Assembly (NCBI RefSeq): GCF_009727055.1
Contig: NC_052354.1
Coordinates: forward strand, 54,314,760 to 54,378,759
From: Benincasa hispida
Lineage: Eukaryota; Streptophyta; Magnoliopsida; Cucurbitales; Cucurbitaceae
Reading direction: 5' to 3'
Length of the DNA stretch: 64,000 nt
The notes under the pieces were generated by a model. That model did no database searches. It had not been told where the DNA came from and saw nothing but the letters and a program-made list of their open reading frames with translations. The translations under genes and the position numbers were made by a program. Positions 11,736 to 23,876 of the stretch are shown here, one piece after another (position 1 is the stretch's first letter; each line of letters opens with the position of its first letter).

Positions 11736-12173
11736 CGTCTTCTGCCTCAAACCAAGTCTACACAGAGCCCACCCTATGGATTCTCACACCAAGAATACCA
11801 AGGTACCTTCTTGGTGGTGTCATACACAACTTGACATCGTCAAGGTTCTGTGGAGGCCGTTCGTGCTGTTGGAGTGTTCGTGATCGAGGCAATCGTTGAG
11901 TTTGAGTGTGTGGTATTCGTGCTGTATAGCGGTCGTGTTGGACGAGCGTTTGAGGTTGCTGTGTTCGATCGTTCGTGAGCAAGAAGCGTGTAGATGAGTC
12001 TACAAATGTGTAGATTTCTCCTTGATTTTTGTTGTTTTATGCTATAATTTCTGTAATAAATGCATAACCGTATGTTTCTATTTTTACGGTAATTTGTAAA
12101 GTTCATACATTATTGTAATTTGAAATGGTCTTTCCACTGCTCATGGAAATCCTCGTGATTGATTTTCTTCAAT

Positions 12174-12191
12174 TGGTATTAGAGCTAGGTT
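12174..12191 (+). other. Second copia primer binding site
   Basis: TGGTATTAGAGCTAGGTT after the LTR end at 12171. It shows that the middle LTR also served as a 5' LTR. Confidence 0.8.
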
Positions 12192-12484
12192 ACAGGATTC
12201 CAAAAGGGGTTTGTTACCCTTCAGGCATGGAATCGTTTTGTCTAAGGATCAATGTCCTAAGACACCTCAAGAGGTTGAGAAAATGAGATGGATTCCTTAT
12301 GCTTCTGCTGTAGGAAGCTTAATGTATTGCAATGTTGTGTACCAAACCCGACATTTGCTATGTAGTAGGGATTGTCAGTCGATATCAGTCCAATCAAGCA
12401 TTTGATCACTGGACGGCGGTCAAGACAATCCTCAAGTATCTTCGGAGAACGAGGGACTACATGCTTGTATATAGAGATAAGGAT
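12192..12484 (+). pseudogene. Copia RT/RNase H linker fragment
   Basis: Directly after the primer site the sequence matches the RT end: DQCPKTPQEVEKM, then (after a frame change near 12330) MLCTKPDICYVVGIVSRYQ and HWTAVKTILKYL. This corresponds to 9075-9350 of the first internal region. Leader, gag, protease, integrase and most of RT are missing, so a large internal deletion follows the primer site. It runs into a gap at 12485. Confidence 0.8.
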
Positions 12485-13349
12485 NNNNNNNNNNNNNNNN
12501 NNNNNNNNNNNNNNNNNNNNNNNNNNNNNNNNNNNNNNNNNNNNNNNNNNNNNNNNNNNNNNNNNNNNNNNNNNNNNNNNNNNNNNNNNNNNNNNNNNNN
12601 NNNNNNNNNNNNNNNNNNNNNNNNNNNNNNNNNNNNNNNNNNNNNNNNNNNNNNNNNNNNNNNNNNNNNNNNNNNNNNNNNNNNNNNNNNNNNNNNNNNN
12701 NNNNNNNNNNNNNNNNNNNNNNNNNNNNNNNNNNNNNNNNNNNNNNNNNNNNNNNNNNNNNNNNNNNNNNNNNNNNNNNNNNNNNNNNNNNNNNNNNNNN
12801 NNNNNNNNNNNNNNNNNNNNNNNNNNNNNNNNNNNNNNNNNNNNNNNNNNNNNNNNNNNNNNNNNNNNNNNNNNNNNNNNNNNNNNNNNNNNNNNNNNNN
12901 NNNNNNNNNNNNNNNNNNNNNNNNNNNNNNNNNNNNNNNNNNNNNNNNNNNNNNNNNNNNNNNNNNNNNNNNNNNNNNNNNNNNNNNNNNNNNNNNNNNN
13001 NNNNNNNNNNNNNNNNNNNNNNNNNNNNNNNNNNNNNNNNNNNNNNNNNNNNNNNNNNNNNNNNNNNNNNNNNNNNNNNNNNNNNNNNNNNNNNNNNNNN
13101 NNNNNNNNNNNNNNNNNNNNNNNNNNNNNNNNNNNNNNNNNNNNNNNNNNNNNNNNNNNNNNNNNNNNNNNNNNNNNNNNNNNNNNNNNNNNNNNNNNNN
13201 NNNNNNNNNNNNNNNNNNNNNNNNNNNNNNNNNNNNNNNNNNNNNNNNNNNNNNNNNNNNNNNNNNNNNNNNNNNNNNNNNNNNNNNNNNNNNNNNNNNN
13301 NNNNNNNNNNNNNNNNNNNNNNNNNNNNNNNNNNNNNNNNNNNNNNNNN
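12485..13349. other. Assembly gap (865 N)
   Basis: Run of N that hides the RNase H end and the start of the next LTR. Long open frames that span it are artefacts. Confidence 0.99.
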
Positions 13350-14088
13350 CTACGGATACGGCCTGCTTTGTAGAGGTTTGCAAGTGTTGTAAACTACTAC
13401 AGATGGTAGATCCTGACCATTCATGTGGAGACGTGCGAGCGGGGGTGTCTTATACAAAGAGTTTGTATAAGACCGGACGACAAGATGATTAGACTCTGTA
13501 TATAACACCATTGATACTAGAGACTTACATCTCACCTAAATGACCATAGGTGACACGACCTCAATCCTGTTGTGAAGTGTTGTCGCACTGCTGATTGGTT
13601 AAGATGGACACATAATATATCTATGGTAAGGAGAGTTCAGCTGTTGGTCTTTAGTGGAGTGCCTGGCAGTTAATGGAGGGTGGATCCTGTGACTAAAGAG
13701 TTTAGTTAGTTTTTCACGTACCGTTGGAACTTCTAGCTACAGGTCCATGACCGTGAGATAAAAGGAAAATTGTTTTCCTAATTTTAGTAAGTTTTTGCAA
13801 AAGTGAATTTGAGATTTTCTCTCAGAAAAAGAATCTCACAGAAGTTGTCAAGTAAATAGAATTTACTAAGCAACAGCTTGAGTAAGGTAAACGATCGTGT
13901 AGTGTTTGAAGGAGAAAGACACGCAACTAAGCGATGAGCTAAACGATCGCTTAGCTTTTGTTAGACGATCGCTTAGATTTTGCTAAACGATTGAGCATTG
14001 ACTTATACGATAGGTTTCAGCCTTCTCCCACTTGCTCAATCATTTACACGATTGTTGTATCCTCCGTCTTCTGCCTCAAACCAAGTCT
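13350..14088 (+). mobile_element. Family A copia LTR, left part (third LTR)
   Basis: Emerges from the gap inside the LTR ('ctacggatacggcctgcttt', as at 2336 and 8765 reversed). It has a deletion near 13747, where 'caggtccatga' joins 'ccgtgagataaaag'. It is interrupted at 14088 by an antisense LTR and continues at 15907. Confidence 0.75.
13885..14060. repeat. ACGATCGT-type palindrome array in LTR
   Basis: Contains 'gtaaacgatcgtgtag', 'ctaaacgatcgcttag' and 'gttagacgatcgcttag' within about 95 bases, then 'ctaaacgattg' and 'tacacgattg'. Confidence 0.7.
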
Positions 14089-15906
14089 TGATGGAACACG
14101 AGAAATACGCAGCGGAATAAGGATCTAATTACACTCTAATTGCTTTTAATTAAAAGGAAATTAGCATACAAAAGTATAAAAAAAAAATAAACTAAAAGGG
14201 ATAGAATACAACCTTTGTAGCTCCCGAAAAACGCTTTTTCTCGCTGAATCTTGACCCGAACTCTTCTGGACCACCACTAGAGTTTACCCGCTATTCTCTG
14301 GACCAGAATCGGGTTGTGAGACCCGGTGAAGGAAGGAATGAAAAGGGGAAGAAATAGTGGTTCAAGGTTAATGTGAGAAAAAGGGAATTTTTTGGTGAGA
14401 ATTTGAAAACCAAAATAGAAACTTTTTTTCAAGAAAAAAGAAGTTTAATTCAAAAGAAACCTTCTTTTTATAAAACTATTACATACATTAGATGCATGTA
14501 AAAACTCACCAAAGATCAACACCTAACAAAACACTAAACCAAAGTGGACTATGTGTCATTCGATAATGTTTACACATAGTCCACTTAAGTCAAGGGCAAA
14601 ATAATCTTTTTTTATTTGGTCAAAGTCAACCCTTTGACTTTTTATAGTTTGACCCTCTTGACTAATTTTGACCTCTCGAACATGAATCCGCATTTATATT
14701 TTTGAAATTCAAATCACATTTGAATATAGAGCGCCATACAAAAAATCGATAGCGATATTGCATATACTTGTCGGTTTTAATCCCTTTTCTTAATTCGAAC
14801 AATTCAAATTAATCCAACATACTGTTCTAAGTTTAATGCATATGAGCTAGCAGAGGTACCTAATGAACCTACAGATCATGGGATCCAATAATCCGAGATT
14901 AACGGGTAAAACTCTTTAAGCTAATTAATCAACATTTGCTAATTAACGGGTCATTCCACTAAAGTCTCGTAGTTGCACTCCCCTCACTGTAGATATTTTT
15001 CTGTCCATCTGATATAACCATAACCAGTAAGTTGATCTTTCACAGGTTGTTCGTGGTCTTGGCTGGGTTAAAATACCATTTTACCCCCGAGAACACTTCT
15101 TGTTCCTTCAGTCCCACTGTGTCCCCAGAACAAGGCACCACCTTATCCCTATACTATAGACCATTTTAGGCTATATACTCGAACTTGATCCATGTTTTAT
15201 GTCATCACATAAAGTTCAAGTCTACATTAAATAGCCTCAAGACCTTAGTTTATTGGATTCAAAATTACAATTTCAATAACAATTTTATCGAAAAACAAAA
15301 CAGAATATGTTCATCAATTTACAAACGANNNNNNNNNNNNNNNNNNNNNNNNNNNNNNNNNNNNNNNNNNNNNNNNNNNNNNNNNNNNNNNNNNNNNNNN
15401 NNNNNNNNNNNNNNNNNNNNNNNNNNNNNNNNNNNNNNNNNNNNNNNNNNNNNNNNNNNNNNNNNNNNNNNNNNNNNNNNNNNNNNNNNNNNNNNNNNNN
15501 NNNNNNNNNNNNNNNNNNNNNNNNNNNNNNNNNNNNNNNNNNNNNNNNNNNNNNNNNNNNNNNNNNNNNNNNNNNNNNNNNNNNNNNNNNNNNNNNNNNN
15601 NNNNNNNNNNNNNNNNNNNNNNNNNNNNNNNNNNNNNNNNNNNNNNNNNNNNNNNNNNNNNNNNNNNNNNNNNNNNNNNNNNNNNNNNNNNNNNNNNNNN
15701 NNNNNNNNNNNNNNNNNNNNNNNNNNNNNNNNNNNNNNNNNNNNNNNNNNNNNNNNNNNNNNNNNNNNNNNNNNNNNNNNNNNNNNNNNNNNNNNNNNNN
15801 NNNNNNNNNNNNNNNNNNNNNNNNNNNNNNNNNNNNNNNNNNNNNNNNNNNNNNNNNNNNNNNNNNNNNNNNNNNNNNNACGAGTTTTAGGACATAAAAT
15901 CCAACA
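14089..15906 (-). mobile_element. Family B solo LTR, antisense, inserted in family A LTR
   Basis: On the + strand it starts TGATGGAACACG and ends AAATCCAACA. On the - strand the head is TGTTGGATTTTATGTCCTAAA, as at 2104. The flanks AGTCT (14084-14088) and AGTCC (15907-15911) are a 5-bp target duplication with one mismatch. The uninterrupted target is seen at 11750-11765 ('ccaagtctacacagagccc'). The centre holds a 551-N gap, so the true length is uncertain, but the span fits a single LTR (1.9 kb at 57417-59311). Confidence 0.8.
15329..15879. other. Assembly gap (551 N)
   Basis: Run of N inside the antisense family B solo LTR. Confidence 0.99.
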
Positions 15907-16327
15907 AGTCCGCACAGAGCCCACCTTCTGGATTTTCACACCGAGAATATCAAGGTAGCCTTCCTGATGGTGTTATACTCAACTCGAAACCGTCAAGGTT
16001 CTGTGGAGGTCGTTCGTGCTGTTGGAGTGTTCGTGACCGAGTTAATAGCTGAGTTCGAGTGTGTGGTGTTCGTGTTGTATAGCGGTCATATTGGATGTGT
16101 GTTTGAGGTTGCTGTGTACGAACGTTCATGAGCAAGGGGCGTGAAGATGAGTCTACAAATGTGTGTAGATTTCTCCTTGATTTTTGTTGTTTCATGCTGT
16201 AATTTCTGTAATGAATGCATAACCGTATGTTTCTGTTTTGGACTATAATTTGTAAAGTTCATACATGATTGTAATTTGGAATGATCTTTCCGCTGCTCAT
16301 GGAAATCCGTGTGATCGATTTCCTTCA
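15907..16327 (+). mobile_element. Family A copia LTR, right part (third LTR)
   Basis: Continues the LTR interrupted at 14088 and ends ...GATTTCCTTCA at 16327, as in the other family A copies. No primer site follows; the next bases belong to an antisense RT fragment, so this is the outer 3' end of the compound element. Confidence 0.75.
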
Positions 16328-16590
16328 ACTTCAATATGGCAACAGGTGAGAAAGTCTCCTCATAGTCGATTCCCTCAACTTGGGTATAACCTTTGCCACA
16401 AGTCTTGCCTTGAAGGTTTGCACTTTCCCATTAGCATCTCGTTTTCTCTTGTAGACAATGGATTCTCAGTATCTTCATTAGCTACCATAGCTAGGATTTC
16501 TATTAAACCCATGTAACGAATAGGCGGATTCACAATCTTTCCACTACGTCAAGGTTCCCTCAACACCTGAGGTGGACATGACCTACTAAA
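16328..16590 (-). pseudogene. Copia linker/RT fragment, antisense
   Basis: On the - strand the frame shows the linker phrase NPPIRYMGLIEI, then after a deletion [20 protein letters not shown] and TFSPVAILK. These are close to the copia A RT at 6360-6450. It is cut on one side by the family A LTR (16327) and on the other by a family C LTR. Probably the body of the element into which the compound element inserted. Confidence 0.75.
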
Positions 16591-18275
16591 ATAAATGGAA
16601 ATACAGAGAATTTGAGTAAGAGAACCCTTACCTTTTAAGAACTTTTCTTCAAGAAAACCACTTCCATTCTACGGATCTGTCATGAACAATTGCGAACAAA
16701 ATGTCCAAATGAACACTACCACGAATGAGTCCTCTGTATTCTCTGGGATGAGAATCACAAGAGTTTTGTCGGCTCTGTGATTTTTTAGGAGAGGGAAAGA
16801 TAATTATTTTTTAGATGAAGGAGAGTGAGAGCCTGAGAACCTTTTCTCAGAAAAAACTTGCAGGGGTTGTTCTCTATTGAAAAACAAAAAATGGAGAAGA
16901 AGATGATAACCACCCATTGCACCACTCCCACTCACGTAGATTGGTTGAGAGTGAATAGAGGAGGGAAGTTATTTCCTTCCCTTAATTTCAAAATATGAAA
17001 ATAAAATAATTTTAATTTTAATATAATATATATAACCAAATATTATATCATATATAACATATAACTTATGGTTTAATATTGTATCACATACAATATAACC
17101 TATAATTTTAATTCTCTCAACAAAGATATTTAATATAAATACTATTTATATTAAATTTCATTATATGAATCTCATTCACATAATTAATATTTGAATCACA
17201 TTCAAACATTTATTTCCTCTCAAATAAACTTTATAATGTATGAAATACATTATAGTAATTAAATTAAATCAATTATATCACATATAATTAATTGATTCTC
17301 ATTTAATCCCTGTTGAGCTACAGGGGACCTCATGGATTTGTAAATGAAGCTCCAATGGTACTTTTATAATTAACTCATTTAATTAAATTACTCAACATCC
17401 ATTAACTGTCGGACACTCCACTAAAGATCGATAGCTGCACTCTTCGCACTACAAATATATTTTGTGTCCATTGAATATAACCAGTCAACAGTGTGATGAC
17501 CTTCACAAATTGTTCGTAAGTACAACTAGGCCAAATTATCATTTTGCCCCTATACATCTAACTCCTTATGTACCACTGATCCCTCTAATGAATAATAAGT
17601 CATAGTCCAACTATGATCAAACCTCTCTCAGGCCAAGAGAGGGTGTGGTGCCATATTTTTCAAGCCCCGAAATTAGTCCTTAAGAGAGAAATTTATCTAC
17701 TTACCCTGATATCGAGCCCAATCAGACGAATCCCCAAAATGCTAGGCTTATTGAGTTGGTGATCTGACCACTCTCACCCATACTAATCAAAGGACCACCC
17801 TCATAGACAGTAGTTCACAACTCACTCAAAATTCAGGTCATGTTACCTATGGTCATCCTAGTGAAATGTAAATCTCTACTATGGACGATGTTATATAATG
17901 AGACTAGTCATTTCGTGCTTTGGTCTTATACAAACTTTTTTATATAGAATACCCCTGCTCACATGTCTCTAAATGAATGATCAGGATTAGATTATTTATA
18001 GTACTTTACAACAATTGTAACATTTACAAAGTAGGTCGTACTCGTAATGTCACCAAGATAAGGTATCCAGCCTTATCCATCTACTACATACTATTTAGAT
18101 TATTAGTTAAATATGATCCACCTGCATGTCTCTACATACATGTTTAAGCTACAGAAGATAACCTTGGATGTTAGTTTATTGGTTTATGTGTTTAATGCTA
18201 CTAAATGTCAAATAAAACATCTCATATTTAATTAAATAAATAAAATATTTGTACAATACAATTACAAACTATAGG
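16591..18275 (-). mobile_element. Family C copia LTR, antisense, truncated
   Basis: On the - strand it runs colinear with the family C LTR at 59523-61419: the 'gtatgggtgagagtgg' block, the 'acgagcaatttgtgaag' block, then AT-rich DNA and the end near 'gacagatccgtagaatgg'. The LTR head is missing at 18275, where another LTR begins. No coding sequence. Confidence 0.7.
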
Positions 18276-19620
18276 TGAAAGAACTCGATTTAAAGAGATC
18301 TTTGAGCAGAAGTGGATCGTCCAAATTCCACTTAGATTAAAAACACGAATTTATAGCAAACAAACAAATTATACATTCTAAGTAAAATTACAGCATGCTT
18401 TTTAAACAAGAAAAAAGGTTCAAGAGATTATACCTTTGAAGAACGTTTCTTCTCGTAAATCCCTCGAACTATCACGAACTCAACAAACAGCAAATTTGAA
18501 GACCCACTTCAAGAAAATCATGAACCAAACGGAATACACCACCACTTAGAACCTTTGGTATACTCGAGGTGAGAGTCCAGGAATTGTGGGCTCTGACTAT
18601 TTTGGTAAGTAGGGATTTTGAGTTTGGAGAAGGAAGAAGATTGAGAAGAAACTCTATCGTATAGAAACCACCTCGATCATTTTGTAAAAAACTCTATCGT
18701 ATAGGTTCTCAAAAGTCGTATAGATGTGTTGTGTGGAAGGGGAAAAAACTAATTTCTTTTTATTCCTTTTGCCAAAAAAAATAAACTAACCACCCATTAA
18801 AGTGGTTGGAGAGAAAAAAAGATTTATTATTCAAAAATAATAAATAATATAACTAAATATGATAACCAACTTATCATATTATATTTAGAACATATAGTTT
18901 TAATATTGCATCATATACAATATAAACTATAGTTCTTTTTCTCTATTTTATGGTATTTAATAAAAATCACATTTATATTAAAATTAACAACTATGAATCT
19001 CATTCATAGAAAATATATTTGAATCACATTCAAATCTTTATCCCCTCTGTTAAACTATAATGTATCAAATACATTATGTCAATTATATCATATATAATTA
19101 TATAATTAAATTGCCTCTTATTAATTTGAACAATTCAAATTAACCCAAAAACTAATTCTCAACTAAATCCTTTTGAGCTACCAAGGGGACCTTATGGACC
19201 TGTAGCTTGAAGCTCCAACGGTACTGTGTATAATTAATTAAACTCTTTAATTACAATATCCACCATCCATTAACTATCGGCACTCCACTAAAGACCGACA
19301 ACTGCACTCTCTCTCACTACAAATATTTCTTGTTCCATTGATATAACCGATCAACAGTACGATGCCCTTCACAAAATTGCTCGTAAGTACAATTGGGCCA
19401 AATACCCTTCCCTATAATTACATCTAACTCATTAAGTACAACTGATCTTTCTAATGAACAATAATCATAGTCCTACTATACTAAACCTCTTTCGGGCCAG
19501 GAAGGGTGTGACGCCACATGTTCAAGACCCATAATCAGCCCTTAAGGGAGCAATTTGTCTACTTACTCCTGCTTCGGGAAGGAGTGAATTCCATCCTTTA
19601 TAGCTGAGTTCCGAGCTCCC
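18276..19620 (-). mobile_element. Family C-related LTR, antisense, truncated
   Basis: On the + strand it starts TGAAAGAACTCG. It shares the block 'gctaccaaggggaccttatg' (19183) and the TTAAGGGAGCAA region with other LTRs here. It is cut at 19620 by the head of another LTR (TGTTGCTTTTTGG). A small set of TATCGTATAG units near 18650-18730 echoes the palindrome arrays. Confidence 0.65.
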
Positions 19621-19936
19621 TGTTGCTTTTTGGCCCTTAATCTCAAATTAATTAATTTTAATTAATTAATTAATCAATGTTTTGATGATAACAAACTCAA
19701 TTTTAATTACTAAAAATCTTAGTTTTTTAATATATCCATAGCGTAGAGCTCGAACAACGATTCTATCACCTCTTGAATCACTCAAATCGGAGCTAAAACG
19801 AAGACGATATGACCGAAACAAGTCTATAGAGAAAATACGTGGTGATGATGTGCATAACCAGACCATTTACATGTAGACATGTGGCAACATATTGGTTGAG
19901 TGGTGGATCATTAAAGAGTTAACATATGATGAACTT

Positions 19937-20275
19937 TTGATTTTTGGATTGATTTAAAATATAAAAAAAATTGAATTCAAAAGAAATTTAAAAGGAAAAT
20001 AAATTTAATATTATTTTATGTTTGTGTCTAACGACTAGTTTTTTACACCTAGTATGTTTTTATTTATTGATTTACTTTAAAAGAATGAATTTAAAAAGAA
20101 AATGAATTGAAAGGAAAATGAATTTAATATTATTTTATGTTTGTGTCTAACGGCTAGTTTTTGACACATGGTATGTTTTTTTTTATTTTTTGGATTAATT
20201 TTTAAAAAGAAAATGAATTTCAAAAGAAAATAATTTAATATTATATTTTGTTTGTATCTAACGATTAGTTTAGTT
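19937..20275 (+). repeat. Three ~115-bp tandem repeats in U3 of LTR E
   Basis: Each unit contains 'aatttaatattattttatg' (or close variant) followed by 'tttgtgtctaacgRctagtt' and 'acacMtRgtatg'. Copies end near 20058, 20171 and 20275 (the last is more diverged). They lie just upstream of the TATA-like sequence. Confidence 0.75.
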
Positions 20276-20352
20276 TAAAATCTCTATCATTGATTTTTCT
20301 TTTCCAAAATCCAATGGTCCAATTAATTGTGGTTTCTAAAAAATTTTCCATC

Positions 20353-20363
20353 TCTATATAAAC
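20353..20363 (+). promoter_or_regulatory. TATA-like box of LTR E
   Basis: CTATATAAACC in a GC-richer stretch below the U3 repeats, at the place expected for the LTR promoter. Confidence 0.55.
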
Positions 20364-20424
20364 CATCTTCCTCTCCAAATTTTAAACTAACAAAATTTAC
20401 ATTTCATGCTAAAACACAAGGATG

Positions 20425-21045
20425 ATGCTTTGAAAAGCTTTCTAGTATTGCAAAGAGAGTTCAAAATGAAAAAGGTTTTTTGATTTCTAAAATTAGGAGT
20501 GATCAGGAGGAGAATTTGATAGCAATGCTTTTAAAACTTTTTGTGAAGAAAATGGTTTTTCTTATAATTTCTCCGCTCCAAGAACTCCTCAACAAAACGG
20601 TGTAGTTGAAAGGAAAAATCGTACTTTGCAAGAATTTTGCTAGATCAATGTTGCATGAGTATGGTTTACCTACATACTTTTGGGCGGAAGTCGTTAACAC
20701 CGCTTGTTATGTTTTAAATAGAGTTTTAATTAGACATTCTTTGGATAAAACTCCTTATGAACTTTGGCATAACAAAATTCCAATATTAGGTATTTCAAAG
20801 TTTTTTGTTGCAAATGTTTTATTTTGAATACGAGAAAAACTTGGAAATTTGATTCTAAGACGGATGTTGGTATTTTCCTTGACTATTCCTCTACTAGTAA
20901 AGCTTATAGAGTTTTCAATAAAAAGACTTTAGTAATTGAGGAATCTATGCATATAGTATTTGATGAATCTTGCAATGTTATTTCTAATGAGCTTATTTAT
21001 AGTGATGTTTTTAAAAGGAAACTTTGGAGATTTACTTGTTAGTGA
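20425..21045 (+). pseudogene. Copia E integrase, C-terminal part
   Basis: Recognised by NGVVERKNR just after SAPRTPQ (catalytic Glu region near 20580-20620), ARSMLHEYGLPTYFWAEVV, ACYVLNRV and TPYELWHNK. Several one-base frame changes (near 20500, 20625 and 20820) split it. The first catalytic Asp region is lost with the deletion at 20425. Integrase would insert the cDNA into host DNA. This copy is dead. Confidence 0.8.
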
Positions 21046-22080
21046 CAAATGCAAAGAAATTGTTTCAAGTAAGCAAGAGGTGAGCTTAATCGAAAAGAAC
21101 GAAGTTGGTTCTTCATCCATGCCTAAAGAGTAGAGGTATGCTCCTTCCCATCCCAAAGAATTAATTCTTGGTGATCCCGAACAAGGTGTGAAAACTCGTT
21201 CATCTCTTAATATGTTTAATTATCTTGCTTTTGTTTCTCAAATTGAACCAAAAAGTTTTAAAGATGCCGAAAATGATGAATTTTGGATTTTAGCTATGCA
21301 AGAAGAGTTAAATCAATTTGAAAGGAATAAAGTTTGGGAGTTAGTCCCTAGGCCCTCTCATGCTTCTATAATTGGAACTAATGTCTTTAGAAATAAAATG
21401 GATGAAAATGAAAATATCATTAGAAATAAAGCTAGACTTGTAGCTCAAGGTTATTTGTCAAGAGGAAGGAATAGATTATGAAGAAACTTTGCACCCATTG
21501 CTAGATTAGAAGCTATTAGAATGTTGCTTGCTTTTGCTTCTTATAAGAATTTCATTTTGTATCAAATGGATGTGAAAAGTGCATTTTTAAATGGTTATAT
21601 CATGGAGGAAGTTTATGTAGAACAACCTCCAGGGTTTGAAAGTTTTGATTTTCCTAATCATGTCTATAAGTTGAAAAAGACTCTTTATGGCTAAAACAAG
21701 CTCCAAGAGCTTGGTATGATAGACTTAGTAATTTCTTGCTTGAGAATGGATTTAAAATGGGTAAAATTGATACTACTCTTTTTATTAAGACTAAAGAAAA
21801 TGATATGCTTTTTAGTACAAATATATATGGATGATATTATTTTGGTTCTACTAATCCATCTTTGTGTGAAGAATTTTCTAAGTTTATGCATAGTGAATTT
21901 GAAATGAGTATGATGGGAGAACTTAGCTTCTTCCTTGGACTCCAAATCAAACAACTAAGGATGATATTTTCAAAAGTCAAGAAAAATACACAAGGGATTT
22001 GCTCAAAAGGTTCAAATTCAATGAAGGTAAAATTGCAAAAAACTCCTATGAGCACATCCACTAAGCTTGACAAGGATGAA
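21046..22080 (+). pseudogene. Copia E linker and reverse transcriptase
   Basis: After a short linker the RT begins near 21230 (EPKSFKDAENDEFWILAMQE), with NKVWELVPRP, KARLVAQGY, QMDVKSAFLNGYIMEEVY, then IYMDDI (motif C, near 21822-21840) and LSFFLGLQIKQ. Single-base frame changes near 21465 and 21690 and a stop in the linker (21132) break it. The FGSTN-type context after the active site resembles SIRE/Maximus elements. Confidence 0.85.
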
Positions 22081-22528
22081 AAAGGTAAGTGTGTGGATAT
22101 AAAAACTTATAGAGGTATGATTGGATCTTTACTTTATTTAACCGCTAGTAGACCCGATATTATGTTTAGTGTATGTCTTTGTGCTAGATTTCAATCTTGT
22201 CCTAAGGAATCACATTTACATGCCGTTAAAAAATTTTTAAATATTTGCTTGGTACTATTGATTTAGGCTCATGGTATCCTAGAAATATTGAATTTAATTG
22301 TGTAGGATATTCCGATGCAGATTTCGCGGTAATTTACTTGACCGTAAGAGTACTAGTGGGACTTGTCAATTTCTTGGTAGTTTCTTAGTTTCTTGGTTTA
22401 ATAAAAAGCAAAATTCGGTTGCCTTATCCACTACCGAAGCAGAATATATTGCATGTACTAGTTGTTGTGCTCAATTTATTGGATGAAACAAACTCTTTGT
22501 GATTTTGGATTAAAGTTTGATAATGTGC
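22081..22528 (+). pseudogene. Copia E RNase H
   Basis: MIGSLLYLTASRPDIMFSVC, then DRKSTSGTCQFLGSFLVSW and ALSTTEAEYIA (catalytic Glu) are plain RNase H features of copia. A deletion or frameshift near 22245-22300 affects the first Asp region. Coding stops near 22528 where an antisense family C LTR begins. Confidence 0.85.
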
Positions 22529-23859
22529 CTATAAACTATAGTTCTTTTTCTCTATTTTATGGCATTTAATATAAATCACATTTATATTAAAATTAAACAC
22601 TATGAATCTCATCATAGAAAATATATTGAATCACATTCAAATCTTTATTCCTTCAATCAAAATCAAATACATTATGTCAATTATATCATATATAATTGAA
22701 TCAATTTAATTATATCATATATAATTAAATTCTCTCTTATTAATTTTGAACAATTCAAATTAACCCAAAAACTGATTCTCAACTAAATCTTTTGAGCTAC
22801 CGAGGGGACCTTATGGACCTTAGCTTGAAGCTCCAACGGTACGTGAATAATTTATTAAACTCTTTAATTACATTATCCACCATCTATTAACTATTAGGTA
22901 TTCCACTAAAGACCGACAGCTGCACTCTACGCACTACAGATATATTTTTGTGTCCATTGGATATAACCAATCAATAGTACGATGACCCTTCATAAATTGC
23001 TCGTAAGTACAGCTGGGCCAAATTACCATTTTGCCCCTATAGTTATCTCGAATTCCGTAAGTACCATTGATCCCTCTAATGAACAATAGATCATAGTTCT
23101 ACTATGACTAAACCCCTCTCTAAGCCAGGAGAGGGTGTGACACCACATTGTTCAAGACCTAGAATTAGCCCTTAATGGAGCAATTTATCTACTTATCCCT
23201 ACTTCAGGAAAGGAGTGAATTTCATCTTATGTAGTTATGTTCCCAGCTCCCCGATCAGACCAATCCCCAAAATGGTAGGCTTGTTGAGTTGATGATCTGG
23301 ACACTCTCAGCCATACAAATCAAAGAACCGCCCTCATAGGCAAGAGTTCACAACTCACTCAGTATTAAGCTCATGTTACCTATGATCATCTTGTTAAAAT
23401 GAAAGCCTCTATTATGAACGGTGTTATATAATGAGACTAAACATTTTATGGTCCGGTCGTATATAAACTCCTTAGTATAGAATATCTCCGCTCGCGTGTC
23501 TAATACATGAATGATCAGGATTAGATCATTTGTAGCACTTTACAACATTTGTAACACTTACAAAACAGGCCATACTCGTAGTGTCACCAGAATAAAGTAC
23601 TCAACCTTATCCATATATTACAAACCATTTAGGTTATCACTTAAACATGATCCACCTGTATGTCTCCACATACATGTTTAAGTTACAACGATAATCTTCG
23701 ATGTTAGTTTATTGGTTTGTGGTTAATGCAACTAAAATATCGCATATTTTATAAACAAAGTGAATAAAAATATCATATATTATTAATCACATAAGAGTTT
23801 GTTCATACAAAGTTTACAAACTATAGGACCCTACGAGATTTAGGGCATCAACCCTAACA
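22529..23859 (-). mobile_element. Family C copia 3' LTR, antisense, truncated
   Basis: On the - strand the head is TGTTAGGGTTGATGCCCTAA, matching the family C LTR at 59523. The far end stops inside the LTR at 22529, against the copia E RNase H. A purine tract precedes the head, so it was a 3' LTR. Confidence 0.8.
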
Positions 23860-23876
23860 ATCTCCCACTTTTCCTA
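23860..23876 (-). other. Polypurine tract of family C element
   Basis: On the - strand GGAAAAGTGGGAGAT precedes the LTR head. Confidence 0.7.

Larger units (their letters stand above)
9957..12171 (+). mobile_element. Family A copia LTR (middle LTR of compound element)
   Basis: Starts TGTTTGGATTGG and ends ...GATTTTCTTCA, followed by a primer site at 12174. It is the 3' LTR of the internal region at 2905-9956 and also the 5' LTR of the truncated internal region at 12192-12484. The first 850 bases carry many one- or two-base insertions compared with the sibling at 2117-2660, and they end at a gap. This points to poor consensus quality rather than natural decay. Confidence 0.8.
19621..20424 (+). 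mobile_element. LTR of copia E (SIRE-like)
   Basis: Starts TGTTGCTTTTTGGCCC at a sharp junction, with 'gatgataacaaa' shortly after. A promoter-like 'ctatataaacc' lies at 20353-20363. Upstream of it are three imperfect copies of a ~115-bp unit. No primer site is visible: the sequence joins integrase coding near 20425, so the LTR end, primer site and gag are deleted. Lineage assignment rests on the downstream RT/integrase style and is tentative. Confidence 0.65.

Noticed and set aside
12332..13492. Long open frames across the N runs (also 10781-11062, 15185-15958, 51242-51709)
   Set aside because: Almost all codons are N. Only the short copia fragment 12332-12484 is real coding similarity.
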